64,000 bases of DNA. It comes from Sepiola atlantica (taxonomy: Eukaryota > Mollusca > Cephalopoda > Sepiida > Sepiolidae). The first letter of the stretch is position 1. Every line of letters starts with the position of its first letter. Where the stretch lies: the NCBI GenBank assembly GCA_963556195.1, contig OY744544.1, positions 47,573,484 to 47,637,483 on the forward strand, in the 5' to 3' direction. Shown piece after piece: positions 20,226 through 29,989 of the stretch. A program made the translations under genes and the position numbers. Below the pieces are notes generated by a model. The model was not told the origin of the DNA and did no database searches. It was given only the letters and a program-made list of their open reading frames with translations.

Positions 20226-22717
20226 CAATTAGTGTCACACACGGGGCTAAAGTCCTCGGGAGTGAGGACGCCGAAGGTCTGACCGAGACTGCCGGTCAGC
20301 AGTTCGGACGAAATCCGTCCGTCTCGTGCCAAACCTCCCACGTCCACGGGGAAAGTTAATTTTAAAGCCCGAAAAAATGAGGGGTGAACATAAATGGGGA
20401 CCCTCCCACTACATTTGGACTTAATTTCCTTAAATGAAGGGTGCTCCTCTTCTATAAGGGGTTGCTCCGGGATTGCGTCCTTGGCCGCCCTAAGCATTCT
20501 CCATAATGCTTTCTCCCTCCCGTTCCCGGTTTCCTGCCTCACAAACGTTATAATTTTGGGTGCATTTTTAAAATTTCGGGGGTCTTGCACCTGTTTTCCT
20601 CCTACGTGGGTGAAGCTCTCCAGCTGCTTAATGTATCGCCTCTGCCTTCCATTGAGGTCTGATTGGACCTGTAATGAATCCGCCTCACAGATCCTTACCC
20701 CCGGCAGAAAGGGGAACCTCCTAGTCTTCTCCCGTCTCACTGGCGCAGGAGGAGGTGGTACCGGGACGACTTCTGGAATGACCTCTTGCTTTCTTCCTGG
20801 AACGACTTCTGGCATGACTCCCTCAGCAGCTCCTTCTGGTTCAGAGGCCGGCGGCGCTACTGGGATGGGAGCCTCCTCTTCCCTCTGTCTCGCCGACACT
20901 GGGGACCTATCCCGAGGGCTGTTTAAGGGAGTGTAAAACTTGAGAGGAACATTTTCCTGTTCCATTGACTCGGAGGGGGCTAAAGATTTAATGTTTTCCT
21001 CCTCTCTTGCTGACTCCCGGACTTTTTTAGCTTTTGGGTCCTTTCTTTTGGGGGGCTCCATTGCTGCTTCCACCTCCTTTCCCTCTTCCTCCGATTCTGA
21101 TGAGAGGGCTGTCAGCTTCCTCTTCAAAGCTGCAGGCATCGGTCTCCCCTTGGTTGGTATAGGGGTCGGGGTGGGCTTCCTCCCCTTCTCTGTGGACACC
21201 TTGTCTACTGCTGCTGACGATGATGCTGACACGGCTGGCGCTTTTTGGGGAACAGCCGCCGGGGGCTTTGCTGTTATTCTTTGGGGGCAGTCCTTTGCCA
21301 CATGCCCTGGCGTCTGACAGCGCCAGCAATGTGGCCTTCTTCCCTCCACGATGATCGACATAGACCAGGATTCGCATTTTAACTGCGCTGGAATCGCCTG
21401 AAACCCCTGCCGGTTGACCCTCATCTTCAGCCTGTATTCTCCTGTCAGAATACCAAGCATTCCGCGAGTCGGCACCACCTCCTCGACGTCGCCATACTGC
21501 GACATTATCGCTCCCAGATGGTCGGAGTCGATGCAGCATGGGACGCCGAGAACCGAAACTGACGCGCTTCTCCTTTCCATATATTCGGGTCTTAATTTCA
21601 TGCCCTTCCAGACTACGTCTCCGCCCATTGCTAGCTTTTCTGCTACCTCCTGGGTTGGGAGCAGCACATCCCACATTGCAAAGCTTTTCCTGAGGATATA
21701 GGAAGCTGGGATCTTCAAGCCCACCAGTGCTTCCATGACTCTCTCCTTCAGGACTCCTACCAACCCATTCGCCTTTGCGTCCAAAGTTACGAAGGAGATG
21801 ATCCTCTTCCTCAATTTTTCCAGCGTTCCCGGAGGCAGCTTCACTGTGTTTCCTTCAGTGAACTCCTTGTATTTTTCCTCGAACACTCTCCTATAATGTT
21901 CAGGAGTCTTCTGCTGTTTGGGCCCCCACACTGAACTAGTGGGTTTAGCGGAAGCCGTTACCTCGATCTTCTTTTTATTGGGGATCCGCGAACCAGAGTT
22001 GGACGGCCTTGGCCATGGTTCATTAGCCGCGATCCCCTTCCTCCTTTCCGGTCTGTGAGCTGGTTTACTTGGGCCCTCTCCCCCTGATAGACTTTCATCC
22101 CCTGAGGAGCACCCTACAAATAAACCTGGGCGGTAGTTTTGTTCCGCCACCTTTAAGTCCCACGACTGGCTTTTCGTTAGTTTACTTTTATGAAAAGGGG
22201 TATCATCATACCCTTGGAAGAAAACTTCCGGAGACACCAATACTCTTGGAACCGCTGGCGTCTCCATTTCCAAAAGGAAATCCGACAACGATGGATTGTC
22301 GCTCGACGCGACACTCCCTCGTCGCGATGAAGAGGTGCCCTGCGTGGCAACACCTCCTGGGGAGCACTCGAGCGTGTCTCCCCCCGACCGAACTGGAGTA
22401 TCGCACGGCACGACACTCCCCAACAAAGCTCCAGAGGTGCCCTGCGAGGCAACACCTCCTGGGGAGCACTCGAGCGTGTCTCCCCCCGACCGAACTGGAG
22501 TATCGCACGGCACGACACTCCCCAACAAAGCTCCAGAGGTGCCCTGCGGGGCAACACCTCCTGGGGAGCACTCGAGCGTGTCTTCCCCCGACCGGACTGG
22601 AGTGTCGCTCGACGCGGCACTCACCGAACTCGCAACTGGGGCGCCCTTCGCGGCCACACCCCTCTCGCTGTCTTTAGCCAAGACAGCTCTGGCTTTTGAG
22701 ACCCCGGTGGCCTCCAT
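20225..22717 (-). CDS. LINE ORF1: RRM-like / CCHC-knuckle RNA-binding protein (copy 1)
   Basis: 830 codons from the first ATG at 22717-22715; the frame stays open upstream to about 22853 but shows no other ATG. The N-terminus carries 34-residue tandem repeats built on DTLECSPGGV and SVVPCDTPVRSG, three units here against four in the other copies. A basic, proline-rich linker follows, then an RRM-like fold (SVSVLGVPCCIDSDHLGAIM, then SQYGDVEEV) at about 385-460. A CX2CX4HX4C knuckle (CWRCQTPGHVAKDC) sits near residue 464. The tail is charged and low-complexity, with EVVP repeats and a conserved C-terminal block. ORF1 proteins of this group coat element RNA. It ends in TGA overlapping the ORF2 ATG. 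Confidence 0.88.
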   Translation of the reverse strand: MEATGVSKARAVLAKDSERGVAAKGAPVASSVSAASSDTPVRSGEDTLECSPGGVAPQGTSGALLGSVVPCDTPVRSGGDTLECSPGGVASQGTSGALLGSVVPCDTPVRSGGDTLECSPGGVATQGTSSSRRGSVASSDNPSLSDFLLEMETPAVPRVLVSPEVFFQGYDDTPFHKSKLTKSQSWDLKVAEQNYRPGLFVGCSSGDESLSGGEGPSKPAHRPERRKGIAANEPWPRPSNSGSRIPNKKKIEVTASAKPTSSVWGPKQQKTPEHYRRVFEEKYKEFTEGNTVKLPPGTLEKLRKRIISFVTLDAKANGLVGVLKERVMEALVGLKIPASYILRKSFAMWDVLLPTQEVAEKLAMGGDVVWKGMKLRPEYMERRSASVSVLGVPCCIDSDHLGAIMSQYGDVEEVVPTRGMLGILTGEYRLKMRVNRQGFQAIPAQLKCESWSMSIIVEGRRPHCWRCQTPGHVAKDCPQRITAKPPAAVPQKAPAVSASSSAAVDKVSTEKGRKPTPTPIPTKGRPMPAALKRKLTALSSESEEEGKEVEAAMEPPKRKDPKAKKVRESAREEENIKSLAPSESMEQENVPLKFYTPLNSPRDRSPVSARQREEEAPIPVAPPASEPEGAAEGVMPEVVPGRKQEVIPEVVPVPPPPAPVRREKTRRFPFLPGVRICEADSLQVQSDLNGRQRRYIKQLESFTHVGGKQVQDPRNFKNAPKIITFVRQETGNGREKALWRMLRAAKDAIPEQPLIEEEHPSFKEIKSKCSGRVPIYVHPSFFRALKLTFPVDVGGLARDGRISSELLTGSLGQTFGVLTPEDFSPVCDTN

Positions 22718-23160
22718 CTCAATCTGTGTCTGTCTGCCGACCACAACCCGCCGATTCGGAATCAGGGAGACCGTCGCCAAAAGGCACGTGAGTCTTCCCC
22801 GAACCTGCCGGCTGCTTAAGTTGGGACAAGCAGTCAGACTCTGAAAAAAGAATTAATTAATATTAATTGCCAAAAAAGTGGCTACAAGAAAGAAAAAAGT
22901 AAGAAACTTAGCTCTAAAACCAAGTGGGAGCTGGAACTAGATAGAGGAAAATGAGAAATTAGCTCTAAAACCAAGTGGGAGCTGCCTCCCCAACGGGGGA
23001 GGAACTAGAAAGATCATATAAAAAAAAAGAGAAAAAATCCCCAAAAGGGGGAGGAAAAAAGTAACAAAAGCCCCAAGGGGGCAAGAAAACGCTTTAAACC
23101 TAGCCAACGGGCCCGGTAGCGGGACGCTTGGTCTTTGGGAAGACGAAAATGTCGTAACTG
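22718..23160 (-). promoter_or_regulatory. 5' UTR of LINE copy 1 with hairpin cluster
   Basis: Untranslated leader with several GC hairpins: CCTCCCC AA CGGGGGAGG (22985-23002), CCCC AAAA GGGG (about 23039-23050) and GCCCC AA GGGGGC (about 23070-23082), plus a twice-repeated AGCTCTAAAACCAAGTGGGA. The promoter is expected inside this leader, but I see no defined element. The terminus CAGTTACGAC abuts the U2 fragment. Confidence 0.6.
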
Positions 23161-23197
23161 AGAACAGATACTACACTTTGATCTTAGCCAAAAGGCC
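23161..23197 (-). pseudogene. U2 snRNA 5' fragment between LINE copies 1 and 2
   Basis: Identical 37-nt U2 block (nucleotides about 11-47), the only sequence separating the 5' end of copy 1 from the 3' end of copy 2. It acts at once as target-site duplication of one copy and target of the other. Confidence 0.88.
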
Positions 23198-23211
23198 AGT
23201 TTATTTAGGCA

Positions 23212-23280
23212 GGTGAGTTCCTTCGGACAACCCTCATCTTTATCTACAGATGAAGATTTTACAAACCTTGGGAACTCACC
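23212..23280 (-). promoter_or_regulatory. 3'-terminal hairpin of LINE copy 2
   Basis: The same GGTGAGTTCC/GGAACTCACC 10-bp stem and loop as in copy 1, unchanged. Confidence 0.7.
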
Positions 23281-23954
23281 AGACCTTAGGCATAGTGCCC
23301 GTTATGTAGGGGGAGGGGGGGTCGGGGATAAGTGAGACAAGCTGTTCAATGTTTTTTATTTCACAAAATTTTACAAACAACATAAAAAGAACATTTGCTG
23401 ACTCTAAACTAGATTCTTGCACCAAAATACCGCATTCACTCTGTGGGTGGATCCCTACTTAAAATATCCCAAAAAACATCGATGTAAAAAAGAATTATCG
23501 TGGGAGTGGGAAAAAATATTAAAAACACCCAAAAAGAAAGAAAAATAAAGAACGAAATAAAATGGTAGAAAAGTTAGTATGGCCCGGCTTTCCCTCATGA
23601 CTAAGTGTTAGACCGCCCACTGTTTTCCGGCACGAGACCGAAAACAAGCGGGTCGGTCACTAAGTGGGAGTGGGAACTTAAGAGAGGAGTGTTCAAAAAA
23701 TAAATTCATCGGGAATGGGATCATTGGGTGGATGGCGTCTTCCAAGATAGTAATGCCAAGGGTTTCAAAAGACCAGGGACAAAATAAAACAGTGGAAGTG
23801 GGAATCTCTGGAAGCTCTCTAGTGCCGGCAAAAATAAAATAGGGACAGGATAACTTTCATTCCTACTAGTTTAAGAGGTTACCAGTTTTTTGAAATAAAT
23901 CAAAAAACTCTACAGGGGTGGGTTCCGTAGAACCCAGTACCGCGTGTGCCATAA

Positions 23955-26900
23955 TTATGGAGGGAACACGAACTCAAACTTGGCGCCTCGTCGGATGCAC
24001 AAACTAGTGTCATGCACCCATCTCCTATCGAAATCCATGCGATGTAATCGTTTCCAATCGCATCTGATCTTCACTTTAAGTTGGTGTTTAAAGTAAACTA
24101 CCAGATCCCGATCCGAAACAGATCCAACCCCATGAACCTCATTAAGACGTGTAACCCACGTCACTAGTCTTGCTACGGCTAGGATGGCTAGAAACACCAT
24201 TCGTTTCTCCCCAGACCACGGCGGTGCTGCGTTGTTGATGACAGATGCTACATCCAGGACCATCGGCTGCTCGGCGTCGATGCGGGCCGTCACCTCCCTG
24301 ACGTATCCCCAGAGATGTCGAAGTTTGCTGCAGGTGAAGAAGGCGTGCTCGGCCGTTTCTTCTTCGTCGTCTTCACAGCGCGGGCATAAGGGGACGTCCC
24401 TTAAACCATCTCTGCATAATCTGCCATAGAGGGGCAGTGCGTTCCGAACCAGTCGCCAGGTCAGAGAATACTCAGAATTGTTGAGATAACTCTGGCCTGG
24501 CGCCCAATTCCACTGGGAGCGGGCCTCCTCCCTCGACAATCCAAGCCGCTCCTCAAGTGGGTCCGAAGCGGTACCCTCCACTAGATCCCGATATAGTCTC
24601 TTCCTAGACCGGGCAAGGTTACTGGACCCCGGCAACGCTCTAAGCGCGGCCCGGCATTCGGCGAAGAACAAGGGCTCCCCTCTCGGCCTACGTCGTCCTT
24701 CGACCGAGAGGTCGGGTATGAGGTTGGGAAAGGCGCTCCCGACCGCAGGGACCCACGGAGTGTCTTCCATCAAAGTCCGACTCAGGAAAGCCAGTCTCTC
24801 GGCATGTCGATGACTTGCCAAGTCAGGCATCCCCAAGCCTCCCACACTCGGAACTTGAGTACAGACCTGTCTGCGGACGTACGCTTTCCGGCCCTTCCAA
24901 AGAAGCGAGAAGAGTAAGCGCGTGAAAGCGATAAGGCGGGCCGCAGGCAGTGGTAGTACAGACAGCCGGTAAAGGATGAGAGGAAAGACGTAAGTGGCGC
25001 ACGCCTCCGCTCTGCCCTTTAAGGAAAGCTTCCTTCGAATCCAAGCCCGGACCGACGATTCGACCTTTGTCTGTACTTCCGACCAGTTCTTTTCCAGCTG
25101 GAGGCCCGGCCCGAACCACACGCCGAGGATTCGAACCGGGCCATCCGACCAGCTGAAGTCACCTGGAAGAGCGGTCTCTCCGCTCCAGGCACCCAACCGC
25201 AGGCCGTTCGACTTGCTGCGGTTGACTATGGCCCCTGTCACTTCTTCGTACCGAGCGAGCGCCTTAATCACCGTTCGAATGTCAGTACGGCTCGACACGA
25301 AAACGGTGACATCATCGGCAAACGCGGAAACCCTGACTCGCGCTTTGCGAGGAGGGATAGCGATCCCGCGCAGGACTGGTGTTGTCGCCTCATCCCTTAA
25401 TTTGCGAAGGAAGGGTTCCAACGCCAGGATGTAGAGCAGGGGCGACAGCGGACAACCCTGACGTACCGACCGAGAAACAACGAACGATTCCGACCTCTTT
25501 CCATTCACTTGCACCACTGCCGTCGGCGAGTCATACAGAATAGAGATCCACCTGCGGAAGTCCGGACCAAAACCGGCAGCCGCTAAAACAGCTTTCAGGA
25601 AACCATGGTCGACCCTATCGAAAGCCTTGGACTGATCTAAATTGATCAGCGCGGCTTCAGCGTCGTCTTCTGTCCCCTCTATGATCATGCGAATCAAATG
25701 CAAGTTGTTCTGAATCGACCTCCCCTTCACAGCAAAGTTCTGCTCAGGCTTGATCAAATCACCGATAACAACCTGCAGGCGGTTCGCAAGAACGCGGGCC
25801 AAAATCTTTAACTCTGTGTTTAGCAGAGTTATGGGCCTGTAGTCGTCTAAATTTCCCCCACCAGGTTGGTCCCTCTTCTTCAGTAATGTGACCACTCCTT
25901 TGGTTACCTGTCCAGGGATTGACTCCTGAACAAACCAGTGGTTAAACACATCCTTCAGAATTGGGACAAACATGGGCGACAGCCTCAAATACATTTCGTA
26001 CGGCAGACCATCGAGTCCCGGAGATTTGTTCAAGCCGACCTGCTTCAACGCAGTAACGATCTCTCCCTCCGTAATCCTGCCATCACAGCCAGCTGCTCGA
26101 GCCGCCTCGAGGCGGGGCGAGTCAGCCAAATAGCTGTCAAACTCCTGGCCGCGGAGTCTGGGCAGTTGGGTGAAGCGTTCCTCCAAATGCTCACGGAACC
26201 CCTCACAGATCTCACGAGACGATACCAGGGTATGTCCTTCCAGGTTTTTCACCTTCCGAATGTACCCATCCGAACCACGACGTAAAGCAGCCTTACGCTC
26301 AACAGCGTCAACGTTCACGGCTTCGTTAGAGACTTTCTTTAATCTAGCTCTAACTACTTGACCTTCATATCGCTCGCTAGCCAAGCGATTGAGGTCCCCC
26401 GTAATTAATGCTATCTCTAGGGGATCCCCCCCAGCCACCGCCCGGGTCATCTTATCCTCTACTTGCTTTTGCGTCCTAGCCCTATTTTGAGCGAGGCGCT
26501 GGCTGTAGCGGACACAAAAGTTTCTAACCTGAGCCTTAGTTTTAACCCAGTACCTACTCCCGATAACCACCCCCACTAATCCCCGCTGGAGTAGTAACGT
26601 TAGCTGTTCCCGGAAGTCTCGTATCTCCAGTAAGGAGGTATTAAACTTCCAGTACCCAGCCAACCTAGGCCTATCACTTAAGTTCAACCGGGCCGTAACC
26701 AATTTATGGTCCGAATGTCCTAACCAAGTGAACGTGGGACAAGATATGAAATCTACGTCGCCTCTTCTAACTAACATTCTGTCCAAGTAAGTACTCGGAC
26801 AGAAGGCCGCGCTAGTATGCCACGTCCACATCTCCCGCCCTGGGTGATCAACGCGAAATCTGTCGACAAGATCGCATGAGGCCATCAGGTCAGACAGACT

Positions 26901-27395
26901 GCTTTCCCACCTCGCCGACCCTCTATTCCCACCGACCTTATCTATCTTGGGGTCTAGGATGGCATTCCAGTCCCCCATTAAAACTACTCGCTCCGGACCC
27001 TTGAGGAACGCCTCCAACCGTCGAAAAAAGGAAACCCTCTCGCCAGCAATGTTGGGCGCATAAACCGCAACGATCCGAAACTTGCTGTTTTCAACGGCAA
27101 CATCGACCACGACCAGTCGTCCCACCGCATCCGCATGAACAACGCTCACCGCCGCAGGCAGGGTGCGTCTCACTAACAAAGAGATGCCACAACTATGAGC
27201 ATCGCCATATGCTGAGTAGACGTCATAGTCGTCAGTCAGCACATCACAATCCCCATACGAATCGAAGTGGGTCTCTTCAATCGCAGCTACATCTACCTCA
27301 CGGGCCACGAGATCCCTCAGCACGCGAGCAGCCCTGCTTCGGGATCTCATGCCCCTCACATTCCAACAAGCCAAGTCTAAATTTGTGGTCCCCAT
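23955..27395 (-). CDS. LINE ORF2: APE endonuclease - reverse transcriptase (copy 2)
   Basis: 1146 codons, intact, with all endonuclease (EETH, GDWN, YLDR, GHSDH), RT (NLDQSKAFD, FADD) and C-terminal zinc residues found in copy 1. I found one residue different near the N-terminus (TTNLDLACWN against TTNLNLACWN). ATG at 27395-27393 overlaps the TGA of its ORF1. Near-identity over 3.4 kb points to very recent insertion or sequence homogenisation. Confidence 0.93.
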   Translation of the reverse strand: MGTTNLDLACWNVRGMRSRSRAARVLRDLVAREVDVAAIEETHFDSYGDCDVLTDDYDVYSAYGDAHSCGISLLVRRTLPAAVSVVHADAVGRLVVVDVAVENSKFRIVAVYAPNIAGERVSFFRRLEAFLKGPERVVLMGDWNAILDPKIDKVGGNRGSARWESSLSDLMASCDLVDRFRVDHPGREMWTWHTSAAFCPSTYLDRMLVRRGDVDFISCPTFTWLGHSDHKLVTARLNLSDRPRLAGYWKFNTSLLEIRDFREQLTLLLQRGLVGVVIGSRYWVKTKAQVRNFCVRYSQRLAQNRARTQKQVEDKMTRAVAGGDPLEIALITGDLNRLASERYEGQVVRARLKKVSNEAVNVDAVERKAALRRGSDGYIRKVKNLEGHTLVSSREICEGFREHLEERFTQLPRLRGQEFDSYLADSPRLEAARAAGCDGRITEGEIVTALKQVGLNKSPGLDGLPYEMYLRLSPMFVPILKDVFNHWFVQESIPGQVTKGVVTLLKKRDQPGGGNLDDYRPITLLNTELKILARVLANRLQVVIGDLIKPEQNFAVKGRSIQNNLHLIRMIIEGTEDDAEAALINLDQSKAFDRVDHGFLKAVLAAAGFGPDFRRWISILYDSPTAVVQVNGKRSESFVVSRSVRQGCPLSPLLYILALEPFLRKLRDEATTPVLRGIAIPPRKARVRVSAFADDVTVFVSSRTDIRTVIKALARYEEVTGAIVNRSKSNGLRLGAWSGETALPGDFSWSDGPVRILGVWFGPGLQLEKNWSEVQTKVESSVRAWIRRKLSLKGRAEACATYVFPLILYRLSVLPLPAARLIAFTRLLFSLLWKGRKAYVRRQVCTQVPSVGGLGMPDLASHRHAERLAFLSRTLMEDTPWVPAVGSAFPNLIPDLSVEGRRRPRGEPLFFAECRAALRALPGSSNLARSRKRLYRDLVEGTASDPLEERLGLSREEARSQWNWAPGQSYLNNSEYSLTWRLVRNALPLYGRLCRDGLRDVPLCPRCEDDEEETAEHAFFTCSKLRHLWGYVREVTARIDAEQPMVLDVASVINNAAPPWSGEKRMVFLAILAVARLVTWVTRLNEVHGVGSVSDRDLVVYFKHQLKVKIRCDWKRLHRMDFDRRWVHDTSLCIRRGAKFEFVFPP

Positions 27396-29989
27396 CAATT
27401 AGTGTCACACACGGGGCTAAAGTCCTCGGGAGTGAGGACGCCGAAGGTCTGACCGAGACTGCCGGTCAGCAGTTCGGACGAAATCCGTCCGTCTCGTGCC
27501 AAACCTCCCACGTCCACGGGGAAAGTTAATTTTAAAGCCCGAAAAAATGAGGGGTGAACATAAATGGGGACCCTCCCACTACATTTGGACTTAATTTCCT
27601 TAAATGAAGGGTGCTCCTCTTCTATAAGGGGTTGCTCCGGGATTGCGTCCTTGGCCGCCCTAAGCATTCTCCATAATGCTTTCTCCCTCCCGTTCCCGGT
27701 TTCCTGCCTCACAAACGTTATAATTTTGGGTGCATTTTTAAAATTCCGGGGGTCTTGCACCTGTTTTCCTCCTACGTGGGTGAAGCTCTCCAGCTGCTTA
27801 ATGTATCGCCTCTGCCTTCCATTGAGGTCTGATTGGACCTGTAATGAATCCGCCTCACAGATCCTTACCCCCGGCAGAAAGGGGAACCTCCTAGTCTTCT
27901 CCCGTCTCACTGGCGTAGGAGGAGGTGGTACCGGGACGACTTCTGGAATGACCTCTTGCTTTCTTCCTGGAACGACTTCTGGCATGACTCCCTCAGCAGC
28001 TCCTTCTGGTTCAGAGGCCGGCGGCGCTACTGGGATGGGAGCCTCCTCTTCCCTCTGTCTCGCCGACACTGGGGACCTATCCCGAGGGCTGTTTAAGGGA
28101 GTGTAAAACTTGAGAGGAACATTTTCCTGTTCCATTGACTCGGAGGGGGCCAAAGATTTAATGTTTTCCTCCTCTCTTGCTGACTCCCGGACTTTTTTAG
28201 CTTTTGGGTCCTTTCTTTTGGGGGGCTCCATTGCTGCTTCCACCTCCTTTCCCTCTTCCTCCGATTCTGATGAGAGGGCTGTCAGCTTCCTCTTCAAAGC
28301 TGCAGGCATCGGTCTCCCCTTGGTTGGTATAGGGGTCGGGGTGGGCTTCCTCCCCTTCTCTGTGGACACCTTGTCTACTGCTGCTGACGATGATGCCGAC
28401 ACGGCTGGCGCTTTTTGGGGAACAGCCGCCGGGGGCTTTGCTGTTATTCTTTGGGGGCAGTCCTTTGCCACATGCCCTGGCGTCTGACAGCGCCAGCAAT
28501 GTGGCCTTCTTCCCTCCACGATGATCGACATAGACCAGGATTCGCATTTTAACTGCGCTGGAATCGCCTGAAACCCCTGCCGGTTGACCCTCATCTTCAG
28601 CCTGTATTCTCCTGTCAGAATACCATGCATTCCGCGAGTCGGCACCACCTCCTCGACGTCGCCATACTGCGACATTATCGCTCCCAGATGGTCGGAGTCG
28701 ATGCAGCATGGGACGCCGAGAACCGAAACTGACGCGCTTCTCCTTTCCATATATTCGGGTCTTAATTTCATGCCCTTCCAGACTACGTCTCCGCCCATTG
28801 CTAGCTTTTCTGCTACCTCCTGGGTTGGGAGCAGCACATCCCACATTGCAAAGCTTTTCCTGAGGATATAGGAAGCTGGGATCTTCAAGCCCACCAGTGC
28901 TTCCATGACTCTCTCCTTCAGGACTCCTACCAACCCATTCGCCTTTGCGTCCAAAGTTACGAAGGAGATGATCCTCTTCCTCAATTTTTCCAGCGTTCCC
29001 GGAGGCAGCTTCACTGTGTTTCCTTCAGTGAACTCCTTGTATTTTTCCTCGAACACTCTCCTATAATGTTCAGGAGTCTTCTGCTGTTTGGGCCCCCACA
29101 CTGAACTAGTGGGTTTAGCGGAAGCCGTTACCTCGATCTTCTTTTTATTGGGGATCCGCGAACCAGAGTTGGACGGCCTTGGCCATGGTTCATTAGCCGC
29201 GATCCCCTTCCTCCTTTCCGGTCTGTGAGCTGGTTTACTTGGGCCCTCTCCCCCTGATAGACTTTCATCCCCTGAGGAGCACCCTACAAATAAACCTGGG
29301 CGGTAGTTTTGTTCCGCCACCTTTAAGTCCCACGACTGGCTTTTCGTTAGTTTACTTTTATGAAAAGGGGTATCATCATACCCTTGGAAGAAAACTTCCG
29401 GAGACACCAATACTCTTGGAACCGCTGGCGTCTCCATTTCCAAAAGGAAATCCGACAACGATGGATTGTCGCTCGACGCGACACTCCCTCGTCGCGATGA
29501 AGAGGTGCCCTGCGTGGCAACACCTCCTGGGGAGCACTCGAGCGTGTCTCCCCCCGACCGAACTGGAGTATCGCACGGCACGACACTCCCCAACAAAGCT
29601 CCAGAGGTGCCCTGCGAGGCAACACCTCCTGGGGAGCACTCGAGCGTGTCTCCCCCCGACCGAACTGGAGTATCGCACGGCACGACACTCCCCAACAAAG
29701 CTCCAGAGGTGCCCTGCGAGGCAACACCTCCTGGGGAGCACTCGAGCGTGTCTCCCCCCGACCGAACTGGAGTATCGCACGGCACGACACTCCCCAACAA
29801 AGCTCCAGAGGTGCCCTGCGGGGCAACACCTCCTGGGGAGCACTCGAGCGTGTCTTCCCCCGACCGGACTGGAGTGTCGCTCGACGCGGCACTCACCGAA
29901 CTCGCAACTGGGGCGCCCTTCGCGGCCACACCCCTCTCGCTGTCTTTAGCCAAGACAGCTCTGGCTTTTGAGACCCCGGTGGCCTCCAT
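27395..29989 (-). CDS. LINE ORF1: RRM-like / CCHC-knuckle protein (copy 2)
   Basis: 864 codons from ATG 29989-29987. It has the same domain order as copy 1 but four 34-residue N-terminal repeats instead of three. Variants include H in GMHGILTGEYR (L in copy 1) and PPPPTPV in the tail. The knuckle CWRCQTPGHVAKDC and the RRM-like block are unchanged. It is intact and ends in TGATG with its ORF2. Confidence 0.88.
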   Translation of the reverse strand: MEATGVSKARAVLAKDSERGVAAKGAPVASSVSAASSDTPVRSGEDTLECSPGGVAPQGTSGALLGSVVPCDTPVRSGGDTLECSPGGVASQGTSGALLGSVVPCDTPVRSGGDTLECSPGGVASQGTSGALLGSVVPCDTPVRSGGDTLECSPGGVATQGTSSSRRGSVASSDNPSLSDFLLEMETPAVPRVLVSPEVFFQGYDDTPFHKSKLTKSQSWDLKVAEQNYRPGLFVGCSSGDESLSGGEGPSKPAHRPERRKGIAANEPWPRPSNSGSRIPNKKKIEVTASAKPTSSVWGPKQQKTPEHYRRVFEEKYKEFTEGNTVKLPPGTLEKLRKRIISFVTLDAKANGLVGVLKERVMEALVGLKIPASYILRKSFAMWDVLLPTQEVAEKLAMGGDVVWKGMKLRPEYMERRSASVSVLGVPCCIDSDHLGAIMSQYGDVEEVVPTRGMHGILTGEYRLKMRVNRQGFQAIPAQLKCESWSMSIIVEGRRPHCWRCQTPGHVAKDCPQRITAKPPAAVPQKAPAVSASSSAAVDKVSTEKGRKPTPTPIPTKGRPMPAALKRKLTALSSESEEEGKEVEAAMEPPKRKDPKAKKVRESAREEENIKSLAPSESMEQENVPLKFYTPLNSPRDRSPVSARQREEEAPIPVAPPASEPEGAAEGVMPEVVPGRKQEVIPEVVPVPPPPTPVRREKTRRFPFLPGVRICEADSLQVQSDLNGRQRRYIKQLESFTHVGGKQVQDPRNFKNAPKIITFVRQETGNGREKALWRMLRAAKDAIPEQPLIEEEHPSFKEIKSKCSGRVPIYVHPSFFRALKLTFPVDVGGLARDGRISSELLTGSLGQTFGVLTPEDFSPVCDTN

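Larger units (their letters stand above)
16028..23160 (-). mobile_element. U2-targeted non-LTR retrotransposon, copy 1
   Basis: Full-length LINE of about 7.13 kb on the minus strand: 5' UTR (to about 22718), ORF1, ORF2 overlapping by one base, 3' UTR of about 0.76 kb with a terminal hairpin and no poly(A). Both ends abut the same 37-nt U2 fragment. The APE endonuclease, ORF1 with RRM and CCHC, and the U2 target fit the Tx1 clade, in which the Keno families of fish are U2-specific. They exclude Utopia, the other U2-specific lineage, which has a restriction-like endonuclease. It differs from copies 2 and 3 at few positions and has one fewer 102-bp repeat in ORF1. Both ORFs are open, so it may be active. 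Confidence 0.88.

Noticed and set aside
22718..22780. ORF1 start at TTG 22780
   Set aside because: The frame is open there but starts with no ATG; the first ATG is 22717. Non-AUG initiation is possible but unsupported.
22069..22844. Long open frames on both strands over the ORF1 repeat
   Set aside because: The 102-bp repeat unit keeps several frames open; ORF1 has the domains and the joint with ORF2.
16028..23160. Similarity between the LINE 5' end (AAGACGAAAATGTCG) and the target flank (AAGGCAAAAATGCCG)
   Set aside because: Too short and imperfect to claim common origin.
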